Shown here: in pieces, positions 24,454 through 32,729 of the stretch | Numbering within the stretch: the first letter of the stretch is position 1 | How the letters are laid out: each line of letters opens with the position of its first letter | From: UBA8346 sp050260935 | GTDB taxonomy: Bacteria > Bacillota > UBA4882 > UBA8346 | NCBI GenBank assembly: GCA_050260935.1 | Contig: JBLNCU010000087.1 | Location: 1-64,000, forward strand | Reading direction: 5' to 3' | DNA length: 64,000 nt | Position numbers and translations under genes: made by a program | Notes under the pieces: model-generated | What the model was told of the DNA's origin: nothing | What the model saw: the letters and a program-made list of their open reading frames with translations, nothing else | The model's database searches: none

Positions 24454-25148
24454 AAAGCGCCTCCGGTGAACCGGTAACCTGCTCCCCAAACTGTTTTAAT
24501 GTAATTATTTTCGGGGTCCAATTTATTGCGGAGGTTTTTAATATGCACGGTTACGGTATTCAAGTCGCAAAAATCACTGCCAACGCCCCAAATAGCGTCG
24601 TAAATCTGTTCCCGGCTTAAGACCAGGTTTTGGTTTTCAATAAGATACAACAAAATCTGAAATTCTTTGGTTGACAGATTAATCTTTTGGCCATTTTTGA
24701 GCACTTCGTAATTACCCTTGTTCACCACTATTTCGGCGAATTTAATGATCTGATCTTCATTTTTAACGGGCCCGCTGTTCCGCTTCTCCCGGCGTAGATG
24801 GGCTTTGACCCTGGCCACCAGCTCGATGGTGCTAAAAGGTTTGGTTATATAATCATCGGCACCGACTTCCAAACCTACCACCTTATCGATCTCCCGGCCT
24901 TTGGCGCTTAACAAGATAATCGGAACGGTGGTATCGTTCCGGATCCGGCGGCAGACCTCCAAACCATCCATCTCCGGCATCATTATATCCAAAATCATCA
25001 ACGAGACCTCAGAACGATTCAATTGCTCCAAAATCTGCGCTCCATTGTAAGCGGCCAAAACTTCAAAACCCTCATCCATTAGACTGTCGCTGATCAGCCT
25101 GACAATCTCCCGGTCATCATCGGCCACCAGTATTTTAGCAGCAGCCAT
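24450..25148 (-). CDS. OmpR/PhoB-type response regulator
   Basis: 232 aa from ATG 25148, chosen because GGAGGG lies 7 nt upstream. The receiver domain has VADDDREI, phospho-acceptor Asp in ILDIMMPEMDG, LLSAKG and the conserved Lys in DYITKPFST. The C-terminal winged helix has LSTKEFQILLYLIENQNLVLSREQIY, VTVHIKNLRNKL and TVWGAGYRF. It is the DNA-binding partner of the following kinase, with overlapping stop and start. The regulon is not evident; envelope or antibiotic responses are common for this type. Confidence 0.95.
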   Translation of the reverse strand: MAAAKILVADDDREIVRLISDSLMDEGFEVLAAYNGAQILEQLNRSEVSLMILDIMMPEMDGLEVCRRIRNDTTVPIILLSAKGREIDKVVGLEVGADDYITKPFSTIELVARVKAHLRREKRNSGPVKNEDQIIKFAEIVVNKGNYEVLKNGQKINLSTKEFQILLYLIENQNLVLSREQIYDAIWGVGSDFCDLNTVTVHIKNLRNKLDPENNYIKTVWGAGYRFTGGAL

Positions 25149-25560
25149 TAAGATTCCCTCCGTTTTCAAAATTCGGTAATTTAGGTGTAAAGGCGACCGG
25201 GGATAAAAAATACCGGCCCTTTTAATTCAACTTATATTTTCGGCGCCGGTTATTTTATTCCTTTAATGATATTTACTGTAAAGTGGTGGCATTAATCATC
25301 TAACCACCCAAAAAACGGGCCTTCTCGGCACCGATGACGCCGTAATCAGTGAACCCTCTTTCCTTCAAAGCTGTAGATCCTTTCGGTGAACACTTTGCCT
25401 TGCTGTCCAAGACAACCCCGGTCGATAACAGTCAGTCGTACCCAAACCGGAGGTCCATCATCCGAACATAGAACAAAGCGCCTTTTCCGGAAGATTAGAC
25501 ATATAAAAACGGAGTGAAATCGCGCATCGCCTTACCGGTCTCCTGAAGAGTTTAATTAGT
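25149..25560. other. gene-poor region with possible decayed reading frame
   Basis: No intact gene. On the minus strand, 25300-25535 shows protein-like text in shifting frames (RFVLCSDDGPPVWVRLTV, then KVFTERIYSFEGK, and after a frameshift GFTDYGVIGAEKARFLGG followed by a stop). It may be a remnant of an unrecognised gene. Confidence 0.3.
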
Positions 25561-25589
25561 TTGACACTTCTTTAGTGATCGGATAAAAT
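25561..25589 (+). promoter_or_regulatory. sigma-A promoter of the small membrane-protein gene
   Basis: TTGACA (25561-25566), 17-nt spacer, TAAAAT (25584-25589), one mismatch from consensus. Transcription should begin near 25596, about 36 nt before the TTG start at 25632. Confidence 0.8.
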
Positions 25590-25631
25590 TAAATATTATC
25601 TAGAAAAACCAGAAACGGGCAGGGATTAAAC

Positions 25632-26036
25632 TTGCGGCATTTGCGCCGGAACTTCGAAATGAAGTTAATATGGCTATTGATAACTTTAATTGCCATTGCC
25701 TGCTTTACATCGGGTTTGGGAACCAGAATCGCTGAAAACGAACCCCTTGCCCCGGCGACCATTTTAGCAATAGCCAATATTGATTTGATTCTGGCTCCCG
25801 TTGAAAAACCTAGTTTTGTCAACTTTTTCCGAACTGTCAATAATTTTTTGGCCAAACTGCTTCAGGGGAATTCCCTTATCCTGCCTGTTTTACCCGATGA
25901 AATCAAAAACTGTCCCGTTTCGATCTTCCTTTATTCTTTGATCTTCTTTTTCACGATTTTTTATCAGATATCCCGGACTAGTTCGGAAGGGGATCCCTTA
26001 AATAATTTAGGGTTAAAAAGTATGTCCAGCCACTAA
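25632..26036 (+). CDS. small membrane protein of unknown function
   Basis: 134 aa from TTG 25632 with AGGGAT upstream; an ATG at 25659 is the alternative. N-terminal positive residues and a hydrophobic segment (MKLIWLLITLIAIACFTSGLG) suggest a membrane anchor or signal peptide, and a second membrane segment lies near residues 100-115 (SIFLYSLIFFFTIFYQI). A strong promoter directly upstream supports it over the opposite-strand frame at 25589-25855. No family recognised. It is followed 20 nt later by another small membrane-protein gene. Confidence 0.6.
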   Translation: MRHLRRNFEMKLIWLLITLIAIACFTSGLGTRIAENEPLAPATILAIANIDLILAPVEKPSFVNFFRTVNNFLAKLLQGNSLILPVLPDEIKNCPVSIFLYSLIFFFTIFYQISRTSSEGDPLNNLGLKSMSSH

Positions 26037-26056
26037 ATATTTAAGGAGGAACCCGC

Positions 26057-26251
26057 ATGTTTGAAATTATTACCGTAGCCATCGTGCTACTGCTTTTTGG
26101 CGCCGCCGCCCTTTACGCCTCGAAAATCGAAAAACATCTGGAAGGTAAATATGCTGAAAAACGGCGGGCGATGCAAAAAGCCAAAGAACCGCGAAAAACG
26201 GCCGCTGAAGGAAGCGGTAAAAGCAAGGAAAGAAAGAGAGTAAGTCTATAA
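26057..26251 (+). CDS. single-pass small membrane protein with basic tail
   Basis: 64 aa with a strong ribosome site (AAGGAGGAACCCGC before ATG). An N-terminal membrane helix (EIITVAIVLLLFGAAALYAS) is followed by a highly charged Lys/Arg/Glu-rich tail, so the C-terminus is cytoplasmic if the positive-inside rule holds. No family recognised. It is probably co-transcribed with the gene at 25632, and a terminator follows at once. Confidence 0.75.
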   Translation: MFEIITVAIVLLLFGAAALYASKIEKHLEGKYAEKRRAMQKAKEPRKTAAEGSGKSKERKRVSL

Positions 26252-26255
26252 AGAT

Positions 26256-26296
26256 AAGGGGCTGCACCTGATTTCAATCTGGGACAGCCCTTTTCT
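26256..26296 (+). terminator. terminator after the two small membrane-protein genes
   Basis: GGGGCTG (26258-26264) pairs with CAGCCC (26285-26290), followed by TTTTCTCTT. The loop is about 20 nt. Confidence 0.65.
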
Positions 26297-26487
26297 CTTA
26301 AAAATTAGTCATTCTAAAAGCTCCAAGTTTCCAGTGGAGACCATTTCATGTTATTTTCATTCTTCTCTCCACCGCCAATGTTAGGTTTCCGGAATAGCAA
26401 CACTTTCCCCGGCCAAAACTACTTTAAAAAAGGGACCATTTCTTTAATTCAACTTATATTAAAACTAATTTCAAAATCCCGGGATCT

Positions 26488-27873
26488 TTATCCCCGGTTT
26501 AGTTCCTCCCAAAGTTCGGGGGCTTCGGCCTGAATAACCGCGACCAATTCATGGTCCCCGATAACCGTTTCCCGGCCTTCGGCATATTGTTGGTCCACCC
26601 AGGCCTTAATCTTTAGCAAACGTGGATCCCGTTTCTCCAATTTGCGCTCTTCCTTTAAGTTGAAATAACTGTTGACCCAATGAGCGATACCGGCAGCGCC
26701 GGAGTGTTCGTTGACAGCGACCACCACTTTCCTGTTGAGCAGCTTCTCGGTATTAAAAATATTGTAAATCTCTTCATCCTTTAGGAGACCGTCGGCATGA
26801 ATCCCTGAACGGGTAAAATTGAATTCCTTGCCGACCAAAGGGGTCATCGGCGGTATGTGATACCCGATTTCCTTGGAATAGTAGTCGGCTATTTCGGTGA
26901 TTACTGTGGTGTCCATCCCATCCAGTGTCCCCCGGAGCGACGCATATTCAAAGACCATCGCCTCAAGCGGGCAGTTTCCGGTTCGTTCGCCTATCCCCAG
27001 CAAGGTGGTATTAACGCCGGAACAGCCGTAAAGCCAGGCTGTGCCGGCATTGGAGACCGCTTTATAAAAGTCGTTATGCCCATGCCACTCCAGTTGTTCA
27101 CTGGGAACTCCGGCATGATGCCACAGTCCGTAGATAATACCGGGAACGCTCCTTGGCAAAGCCACACCCGGATAATTCACACCGAAACCCAAGGTGTCGC
27201 AGGCTCTAACTTTAATCGGAATCTTGGTTTCTTCTTGCAATTTCATCAGTTCCAATACAAAGGGAACCACAAACCCATAAAAATCAGCCCGGGTTATGTC
27301 CTCCAAATGCACCCTCGGAATGACGCCTATCTCCAAAGCGCTTTTTACGATTGACAAAAATTGCTCCATCGCTTGTTTACGGGTCATTTTAAGTTTCTTG
27401 AAGATGTGATAATCCGAACAACTGGCTAAGATTCCGGTTTCCTTTAAACCCATCTCTTTAACCAGTAAAAAATCCTCTTTCACTGCCCGGATCCAACTGG
27501 TAATCTCCGGGAATTGAAAGCCCAACTCCATACACTTGGCAACCGCTTCTTTATCTTTGCGGCTGTAAAGAAAGAATTCGGTCTGGCGGATTATTCCTTG
27601 AGGGCCGCCTAAACGGTTCATCAATTTATATAAATCGACGATTTGTTTGACTGTATAAGGTTCCCGGGCCTGCTGGCCATCGCGAAAGGTGGAGTCGGTG
27701 ATCCAGATAGCATCGGGAGGCCGCATCGGAACGTGACGGTGATTAAAGGGAACTTTCGGGACTTCCTCGTAATTGAATAAGTAACGGTATAGATGTGGTT
27801 CCGGCACATCCTGGAGGCTGTATAAATATTCGGTTTGTTCAAGGGTATTGCTGGATTTATTAAATTTTAACAT
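26488..27873 (-). CDS. Re-citrate synthase-like enzyme (homocitrate/isopropylmalate synthase superfamily)
   Basis: 461 aa. The DRE-TIM barrel superfamily motif appears as WITDSTFRDGQQAREPYTV, with the metal-binding HGHNDFYKA and GIGERTGNCPLEAM. The long N-terminal extension (SLQDVPEPHLYRYLFNYEEVPKVPF) and blocks such as EFFLYSRKDKEAVAKCMELGF and RVHLEDITRADFYGFV match, from memory, the (Re)-citrate synthase group of Clostridium kluyveri and other anaerobes rather than LeuA or NifV. It would make citrate from oxaloacetate and acetyl-CoA with Re stereochemistry, feeding glutamate synthesis. Homocitrate or isopropylmalate synthase is the alternative. It stands alone, with 265 nt upstream. Confidence 0.75.
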   Translation of the reverse strand: MLKFNKSSNTLEQTEYLYSLQDVPEPHLYRYLFNYEEVPKVPFNHRHVPMRPPDAIWITDSTFRDGQQAREPYTVKQIVDLYKLMNRLGGPQGIIRQTEFFLYSRKDKEAVAKCMELGFQFPEITSWIRAVKEDFLLVKEMGLKETGILASCSDYHIFKKLKMTRKQAMEQFLSIVKSALEIGVIPRVHLEDITRADFYGFVVPFVLELMKLQEETKIPIKVRACDTLGFGVNYPGVALPRSVPGIIYGLWHHAGVPSEQLEWHGHNDFYKAVSNAGTAWLYGCSGVNTTLLGIGERTGNCPLEAMVFEYASLRGTLDGMDTTVITEIADYYSKEIGYHIPPMTPLVGKEFNFTRSGIHADGLLKDEEIYNIFNTEKLLNRKVVVAVNEHSGAAGIAHWVNSYFNLKEERKLEKRDPRLLKIKAWVDQQYAEGRETVIGDHELVAVIQAEAPELWEELNRG

Positions 27874-28110
27874 CGAATCACCCGCCTATCGCTAAATTGG
27901 TTTCTATAATTCAACATTAAAACGGACAATCCTTTTTAAATATTAATGAATTCCGTATACATATAAAGTGAAAATCAATTTCATAATATAAAATATCGAG
28001 GCCCCGATAAGCTATTATAGTTGATATTAAAGACTGCGAAATGGAATGAGTGTTCTTAAGAAAGATAAAATATAAGTTGGGATGTTACTTGGCATAAGAT
28101 TGATTTAACA

Positions 28111-28134
28111 TAAAAACCCGTCCATCGACGGGTT
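28111..28134 (-). terminator. terminator after rpsU
   Basis: Minus strand AACCCGTC / GACGGGTT with a 4-nt loop (28134 to 28115), followed by TTTA. It starts 5 nt past the rpsU stop. Confidence 0.85.
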
Positions 28135-28138
28135 ATTA

Positions 28139-28318
28139 TCATTTAGTGGTTCTTCTTTTCCTTGCTGCTTCGGACTTTTTCTTCCTTTTTACACTAGGCT
28201 TCTCGTAATGCTCTCTCTTGCGAACCTCGGCCAATATGCCGGAAACTTGGCATTGCCTTTTAAAACGCCGCAAAGCGCTATCTAAAGTTTCATTTTTCCC
28301 AATTTTAACTTCAGCCAC
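28139..28318 (-). CDS. rpsU: 30S ribosomal protein S21
   Basis: 59 aa from GTG 28318, chosen because GGAGGG lies 6 nt upstream and because S21 begins with this segment; the longer open frame to 28393 is untranslated leader. The sequence VAEVKIGKNETLDSALRRFKRQ, then KREHYEKPSVKRKKKSEAARKR, is typical S21. The protein is a small basic component of the 30S platform near the anti-Shine-Dalgarno. It follows the HIT gene by about 115 nt and ends in its own terminator. Confidence 0.93.
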   Translation of the reverse strand: MAEVKIGKNETLDSALRRFKRQCQVSGILAEVRKREHYEKPSVKRKKKSEAARKRRTTK

Positions 28319-28434
28319 ATATTTCCCTCCCCCCCACTGCTTTCCTACCTCGTAACCCCGTTTGCAGTGTCCGGTTCGAAAATCATAAATCACATTAAAA
28401 TATTATACAACATAAAATCAAATGCTGTCAACTA

Positions 28435-28779
28435 TTAGCCGGGCGGCCAAGCCAATTTTCGCCCGGCAATCAAATGCCAATGAAGGTGAGGCACGGCCTC
28501 ACCGGCGTCGGGTCCGTAATTCACCACTACCCGAAAGCCGTTTTCCCTAAGCCCCAACTGTTGAGTGACTTCTTGGATACCCTTGATAATGGAAACCGGG
28601 AGTTCCCGATCCAACAACCGGGGATCGCAAATATTGTCCACATGTTCCTTGGGAATAACCAGTAGATGCGTGGGAGCGGCCGGTTGAATATCCTTGATAA
28701 TAATTACCCCTTTATTCTCATAAACAGTTTGACTAGGTATTTCCCCTTTGATAATTTTACAAAAAATGCACTCTGCCAT
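28435..28779 (-). CDS. HIT family protein (HinT-like)
   Basis: 114 aa, normal HinT length. It begins MAECIFCKIIKGEIPSQTVYE with the zinc-type Cys pair, has HLLVIPKEHVDNI and the histidine-triad catalytic motif VPHLHWHLIAG. These proteins hydrolyse adenosine phosphoramidates or acyl-AMP. The gene lies between mtaB and rpsU, a neighbourhood seen in many Firmicutes where mtaB, HIT and rpsU are close. Confidence 0.95.
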   Translation of the reverse strand: MAECIFCKIIKGEIPSQTVYENKGVIIIKDIQPAAPTHLLVIPKEHVDNICDPRLLDRELPVSIIKGIQEVTQQLGLRENGFRVVVNYGPDAGEAVPHLHWHLIAGRKLAWPPG

Positions 28780-28837
28780 TGTCTCTGCTCCTTCATGGGC
28801 TTATTCGACACTAATTGCTAAACTCCTGCAAAAAAAG

Positions 28838-30148
28838 TTATTGGGTAATTAAGGAGCCTCTCAATTGTTGGCCATCGATCTCTTTGATCACTACAGTCTT
28901 CAACGAATTTTTCAAGTTTTCCTCCGCCGCGACTAAAACCCGTAAATATTCCCCTGATAACCCCGACCAGCAGGTCCCGAGCTGTTCCTCAAAAAGGACT
29001 TCCACTGATTTATGAAGAAATTTGCGGGCGTAACCCGCCGCTAAATCGGCCGCTATTTTTTGGACTAACCTGCTCCGTTCTTCCTGAACCGCTTTGGGAA
29101 TTCTCCCCGGGAAACCGGCGGCAGGTGTTCCTTGCCTCGGTGAATAACGGAAAACATGAATTCTACTGAAAGCTTGTTCTTTAATAAAATTACAGGTGGC
29201 GCTGAAATCTTCCTCGCTTTCCCCGGGAAAACCAACGATCAAGTCCGTCCCAACAGCAACTAATGGATTTTGGGCCCTGATTTTATTTATCAAATTGGCG
29301 AAAAAACTTAATGAATAATTCCGGTTCATTAATTTTAAAATCCGGTCGCTCCCGCTTTGCAGCGGAATATGTAAATGCTGGCAAATTTGTGGATTATTGA
29401 TAATTGTATCCAGTAAATCATTTTTTAAATCCACCGGTTCAAGCGAACCCAACCGGATCCGGCAATCTTTATTGAGTTTTAAAATTCTTTCCAGTAAATC
29501 ATGGAGATCAACCCCTAAATCCCTCCCATATTGCCCTAAGTGGATTCCGGTAAGAACGATTTCCCGGAAACCCTTCTCCACTAAAGTGGTAAATTCCTTA
29601 AGAACCTGTTCCGGAGGCATACTGCGAACTTTGCCTCTAGCATAAGGGACGATGCAGTACGAACAGAATTCTTCGCAGCCTTCCTCGACTTTCAGCATGG
29701 CCCGCGTCGTCCGCTCATGCTCTTCACTTGAACCAACGGGAAGCTCGGTCCAGCCCCTTAGATCTTCAATAGCGGCAACCTTGACACTTACTTGGCGGAG
29801 GCGTTTTTCTTTATATTCAGTAACCAGTTTGACAATATTGGAACGATCGGCCATTCCGATAACCAGACTAACTCCGGGTATTCCCGCTATTTCTCCGGGG
29901 GCTGTCTGGGCATAACAGCCCGTAACCACTATCACAGCCTCCGGATTCAAATCGATGGCTTTTCGAATGATTTGGCGGGATTTCTGCTCTCCCACCCTGG
30001 TCACGGCGCAGGTATTAACCACCAATACATCGGCCTGTTCATCAAAGGGGACAACCGTATGTCCCTCTTCCTGAAAGAGACTGGCCAGGCCCTGGGTATC
30101 ATTTTGGTTTACTTTACAACCTAAGGTATGAAAGGCGACCTTCATCAT
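28838..30148 (-). CDS. mtaB: tRNA threonylcarbamoyladenosine methylthiotransferase MtaB
   Basis: 436 aa. An N-terminal UPF0004 domain (VAFHTLGCKVNQNDTQG with the first iron-sulfur Cys, VVNTCAVT, VTGCYAQ) is followed by the radical SAM core with CEEFCSYCIVPYARG and ILTGIHLGQYG, and a C-terminal TRAM-like region. The HTLGCKVN start distinguishes MtaB from MiaB and RimO. It converts t6A37 to ms2t6A37 in ANN-decoding tRNAs using two 4Fe-4S clusters. The start overlaps the upstream membrane-protein stop by 4 nt. Confidence 0.95.
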   Translation of the reverse strand: MMKVAFHTLGCKVNQNDTQGLASLFQEEGHTVVPFDEQADVLVVNTCAVTRVGEQKSRQIIRKAIDLNPEAVIVVTGCYAQTAPGEIAGIPGVSLVIGMADRSNIVKLVTEYKEKRLRQVSVKVAAIEDLRGWTELPVGSSEEHERTTRAMLKVEEGCEEFCSYCIVPYARGKVRSMPPEQVLKEFTTLVEKGFREIVLTGIHLGQYGRDLGVDLHDLLERILKLNKDCRIRLGSLEPVDLKNDLLDTIINNPQICQHLHIPLQSGSDRILKLMNRNYSLSFFANLINKIRAQNPLVAVGTDLIVGFPGESEEDFSATCNFIKEQAFSRIHVFRYSPRQGTPAAGFPGRIPKAVQEERSRLVQKIAADLAAGYARKFLHKSVEVLFEEQLGTCWSGLSGEYLRVLVAAEENLKNSLKTVVIKEIDGQQLRGSLITQ

Positions 30149-30753
30149 TTTCTCCTGAAGATTGAGTCCTTGGTAGCGCCGGCCGGCAAATCGACTACTA
30201 GTAATAAAAGCGGATTAATAATTAAGAAGGTGAAAAAGATTAAGGCCATCCAGACAATGCCCAATGAGTAAATCCAATAAAACAGCAGCAGGAAATTGAA
30301 AACCGCCATCCCATAGCCCAGGGGAATCCTGTACAAGCTGGGGGAGAGCCGGGCAATCACCCGGTACAGGCAGATCTCAATCAAGCCTAGAAAGGCCCAG
30401 GCCAAAAGCTCCCGCTGACCTAGATCCAGATTGGTTTGGACTTTTAATTTCCACAAAAAGATAAGGGTTAATAAAAATCCGCTAAAGGTCCAAACCGAGG
30501 AGAGTAAAATCTTACGGAAACTTATAGCGGGGATGGTATCCAGGTGATGTTCCTGTTCTGGATTGTAGGTAAAAAAAGCGCAGGCAATCCAGATCCCGCT
30601 TGTTAAGCCGAGGCTCCAAGCCGGCGGTAAAAATAAAACCATTAAATAAGAAGCCGCTAAATTGATCAAAGGGGACCAACGGGCCAAAAATTGCAGGCAA
30701 AACCCGGCGAATAAAAATAGCAAGTAGATAAAGATACTTCCAATAAAGCCCAT
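30145..30753 (-). CDS. polytopic membrane protein of unknown function
   Basis: 202 aa with about six hydrophobic segments: IGSIFIYLLFLFAGFCLQFL, AASYLMVLFLPPAWSLGLT, WTFSGFLLTLIFLWKL, LLAWAFLGLIEICLY, MAVFNFLLLFYWIYSLGIVW and ALIFFTFLIINPLLLLVV. No domain recognised. It lies between a YhaM-like nuclease (2 nt upstream) and mtaB (4-nt overlap), so it is certainly in the same transcript, but the neighbours do not suggest a function. Confidence 0.8.
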   Translation of the reverse strand: MGFIGSIFIYLLFLFAGFCLQFLARWSPLINLAASYLMVLFLPPAWSLGLTSGIWIACAFFTYNPEQEHHLDTIPAISFRKILLSSVWTFSGFLLTLIFLWKLKVQTNLDLGQRELLAWAFLGLIEICLYRVIARLSPSLYRIPLGYGMAVFNFLLLFYWIYSLGIVWMALIFFTFLIINPLLLLVVDLPAGATKDSIFRRK

Positions 30754-30755
30754 TT

Positions 30756-31772
30756 TTAAGCCCCCTCTGATATATGGTCCTCCAAATCCCGGCGGTTCAA
30801 GTTGCCCATAAATATGGACTTCCCTAAGCCTGGATCATATGGAGACCATTCGTCGTTCGAGTTTTGCCCCCTGATTACCGTCAAAAATTTTTGGACCTGA
30901 GCATCCATATTATCAGCATGGTGTAAGATGCAAGCTTCAACAGTTAAGGGTTCAACCGGCGAACCCCATTCCATTATTCCATGGTGGCTAACCAGTAGAT
31001 GAAGAAGACTATTTTTCAATTGTTGAAATTCTTTATTCTCTTTATCGGCCCCTCCCGGAGTCTTAGCCATAACTTCCTCCACCATTCTGACCCCCAAAAT
31101 CAAATGCCCGATCAATTTCCCCTCATCCGTTCCTTCGATGTTTCTCTCCAGTTTGTATGTCTTAACCTTCCCGACGTCGTGCAGAATAGCGCCGGTTATT
31201 AATAAATCCCTATTCACCATCTGGTAATAAGCGGCCGCGGCTTGACAAATGGCGGTAACCCCGGCGGTGTGCTCCAATAAACCGCCAATGTAGGCATGAT
31301 GACGCTTTAAGGCCGCCGGCACCATCGTAAATCTAGTTACAAACTCTTGATCGTCAAAGAACGAAAGTAAAATTCTCTTTAAATATGCATTTTCAATAGT
31401 ATTTACCTGTTTTCTTAAAAAATCCCAATATTCGGTGAGATTACCCGGAGACCGGGGTAAAAACTTGCTATAATCGATTTCGGCGGCGGGAAGTAATCGA
31501 AAGGCATCAGTTTGTTTGCCCTCCCACTCCAATTGGATCTGCCCTTTAAAAAGCTTGGGGGTCAAGTTCTTCAGTTCAATAACCTTTCCGACCTCCAGGA
31601 GCTGAAAAAGCTCTAAATCGGCATCCCATATCTTTACTGCGAGTTCACCCGTTTGATCGCCTATTTTCATCGCCAGATACGTGCTGCCATTCTTGGCGGT
31701 CCGTAATTGATTCTCCAAAATCAGATATTCCCCGGTTACCGGGGTATTGCCGGTAATCTCTTTGATCTCCAT
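30756..31772 (-). CDS. YhaM-like 3'-5' exoribonuclease (OB-fold plus HD domain)
   Basis: 338 aa. An N-terminal OB-fold nucleic-acid-binding domain (residues about 10-85: YLILENQLRTAKNGSTYLAMKIG, GELAVKIWDA, KGQIQLEWEGK) precedes an HD phosphohydrolase domain with HHAYIGGLLEHTAGV and the metal site ITGAILHDVGKVKTY, then HLLVSHHGIMEWG. This architecture is that of YhaM/CBF1, which trims RNA and DNA ends. It lies 4 nt after a YprB-like RNase H-fold gene, suggesting a shared role in nucleic-acid turnover. Confidence 0.85.
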   Translation of the reverse strand: MEIKEITGNTPVTGEYLILENQLRTAKNGSTYLAMKIGDQTGELAVKIWDADLELFQLLEVGKVIELKNLTPKLFKGQIQLEWEGKQTDAFRLLPAAEIDYSKFLPRSPGNLTEYWDFLRKQVNTIENAYLKRILLSFFDDQEFVTRFTMVPAALKRHHAYIGGLLEHTAGVTAICQAAAAYYQMVNRDLLITGAILHDVGKVKTYKLERNIEGTDEGKLIGHLILGVRMVEEVMAKTPGGADKENKEFQQLKNSLLHLLVSHHGIMEWGSPVEPLTVEACILHHADNMDAQVQKFLTVIRGQNSNDEWSPYDPGLGKSIFMGNLNRRDLEDHISEGA

Positions 31773-31776
31773 CCCG

Positions 31777-32667
31777 TCACCTTCCTGTTCTTTTGGACGT
31801 TAATAACCCCAAAAATTCGGCCATTGAGAATAAATCAGCGGCGTTATGTTTTAAAACCGGATAGATACAATCATAATTTCCGGTATCTAAATAACTGTAA
31901 TAATATTCGGCTACCTCCGGCCCGGGGATATCATCCCGGCGTTCTTGATTCAACAAACATTTCTCAATCGTCAGTAATCTGCAATTCGGCAGGGCTTTTT
32001 TATAATCGCGCCGCGCTTGTCTTAATAAATCAAAGTGAAAGGAGGTTAAAACCTCATCCAGATTATGAAACCGCATCCGCCCCCGCAAGTACGGCAGATC
32101 AAAACTGCGGCCGTTGAAACTAACCACAACTTCAACGTTTTGTAATAATTTAGCTGTTTCATACAGAACCGCCTTCTCTTCATCGAAATCCCTGGCTAAA
32201 AACTGCCTGATGACTCCCTGTCCTTTTTTAAACTCCAAAAACCCGACCAGAAATACCGGATGGATGTAATATAGGCCTACGGTTTCAATATCCAAAAACA
32301 GAACCGAGTCCGGCTGGTAAAAACTTAATAATTGAAGATCGGAAGCTCCATAACGGGCTAAACGGGGAATATCCTTGGACTCTATCGCTTTGAGCAGATC
32401 CCGGGCCGCCCGGCGCCACTTGGGGTGGTTTAAAAGATCACCGACCGTCCGGTAACCCTCTTCCCGCAATTTTTGAGCGGTTACGGCGCCTACTCCGTAT
32501 AATAAACTAAAATCTTCTTGCAATAGCCGGTTTGAAGGAAACGTTATTTCGAGTCGCTGCGTTATGGTTTCAATCAGGCCGAACGTTCCTACCTCATTAC
32601 CTATCTCCTGGATTTCGGCCTCTCCGGGTTTAGGGATCGCGATCCCGTTGTCGGAATAGGTTGTCAA
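31777..32667 (-). CDS. YprB-like ribonuclease H-fold exonuclease
   Basis: 296 aa from a TTG start with a strong AAGGAGG 8 nt upstream. The N-terminal part has a helix-hairpin-helix-like segment (LLYGVGAVTAQKLREEGYRTVGDLL). The C-terminal half is a DEDD-type RNase H fold: VLFLDIETVGLYYIHPVFLVG carries the first acidic pair, VVSFNGRSFDLPYLRGR the second motif, and DLFSMAEFLGLL the terminal Asp. This matches the YprB ribonuclease_H-like family of spore-forming Firmicutes. The substrate is unknown; co-operonic with the YhaM-like nuclease. Confidence 0.85.
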   Translation of the reverse strand: MTTYSDNGIAIPKPGEAEIQEIGNEVGTFGLIETITQRLEITFPSNRLLQEDFSLLYGVGAVTAQKLREEGYRTVGDLLNHPKWRRAARDLLKAIESKDIPRLARYGASDLQLLSFYQPDSVLFLDIETVGLYYIHPVFLVGFLEFKKGQGVIRQFLARDFDEEKAVLYETAKLLQNVEVVVSFNGRSFDLPYLRGRMRFHNLDEVLTSFHFDLLRQARRDYKKALPNCRLLTIEKCLLNQERRDDIPGPEVAEYYYSYLDTGNYDCIYPVLKHNAADLFSMAEFLGLLTSKRTGR

Positions 32668-32729
32668 CCCGTTACCTCCTTAAATTTTACTACTAAAAAA
32701 CACCTTTTCTCCTTGTGGTTTGTCCAAAT

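Noticed and set aside
25589..25855. Minus-strand 88-aa reading frame
   Set aside because: It lies opposite the gene at 25632, which has a near-consensus promoter and ribosome site; the minus-strand frame has neither and no protein-like features.
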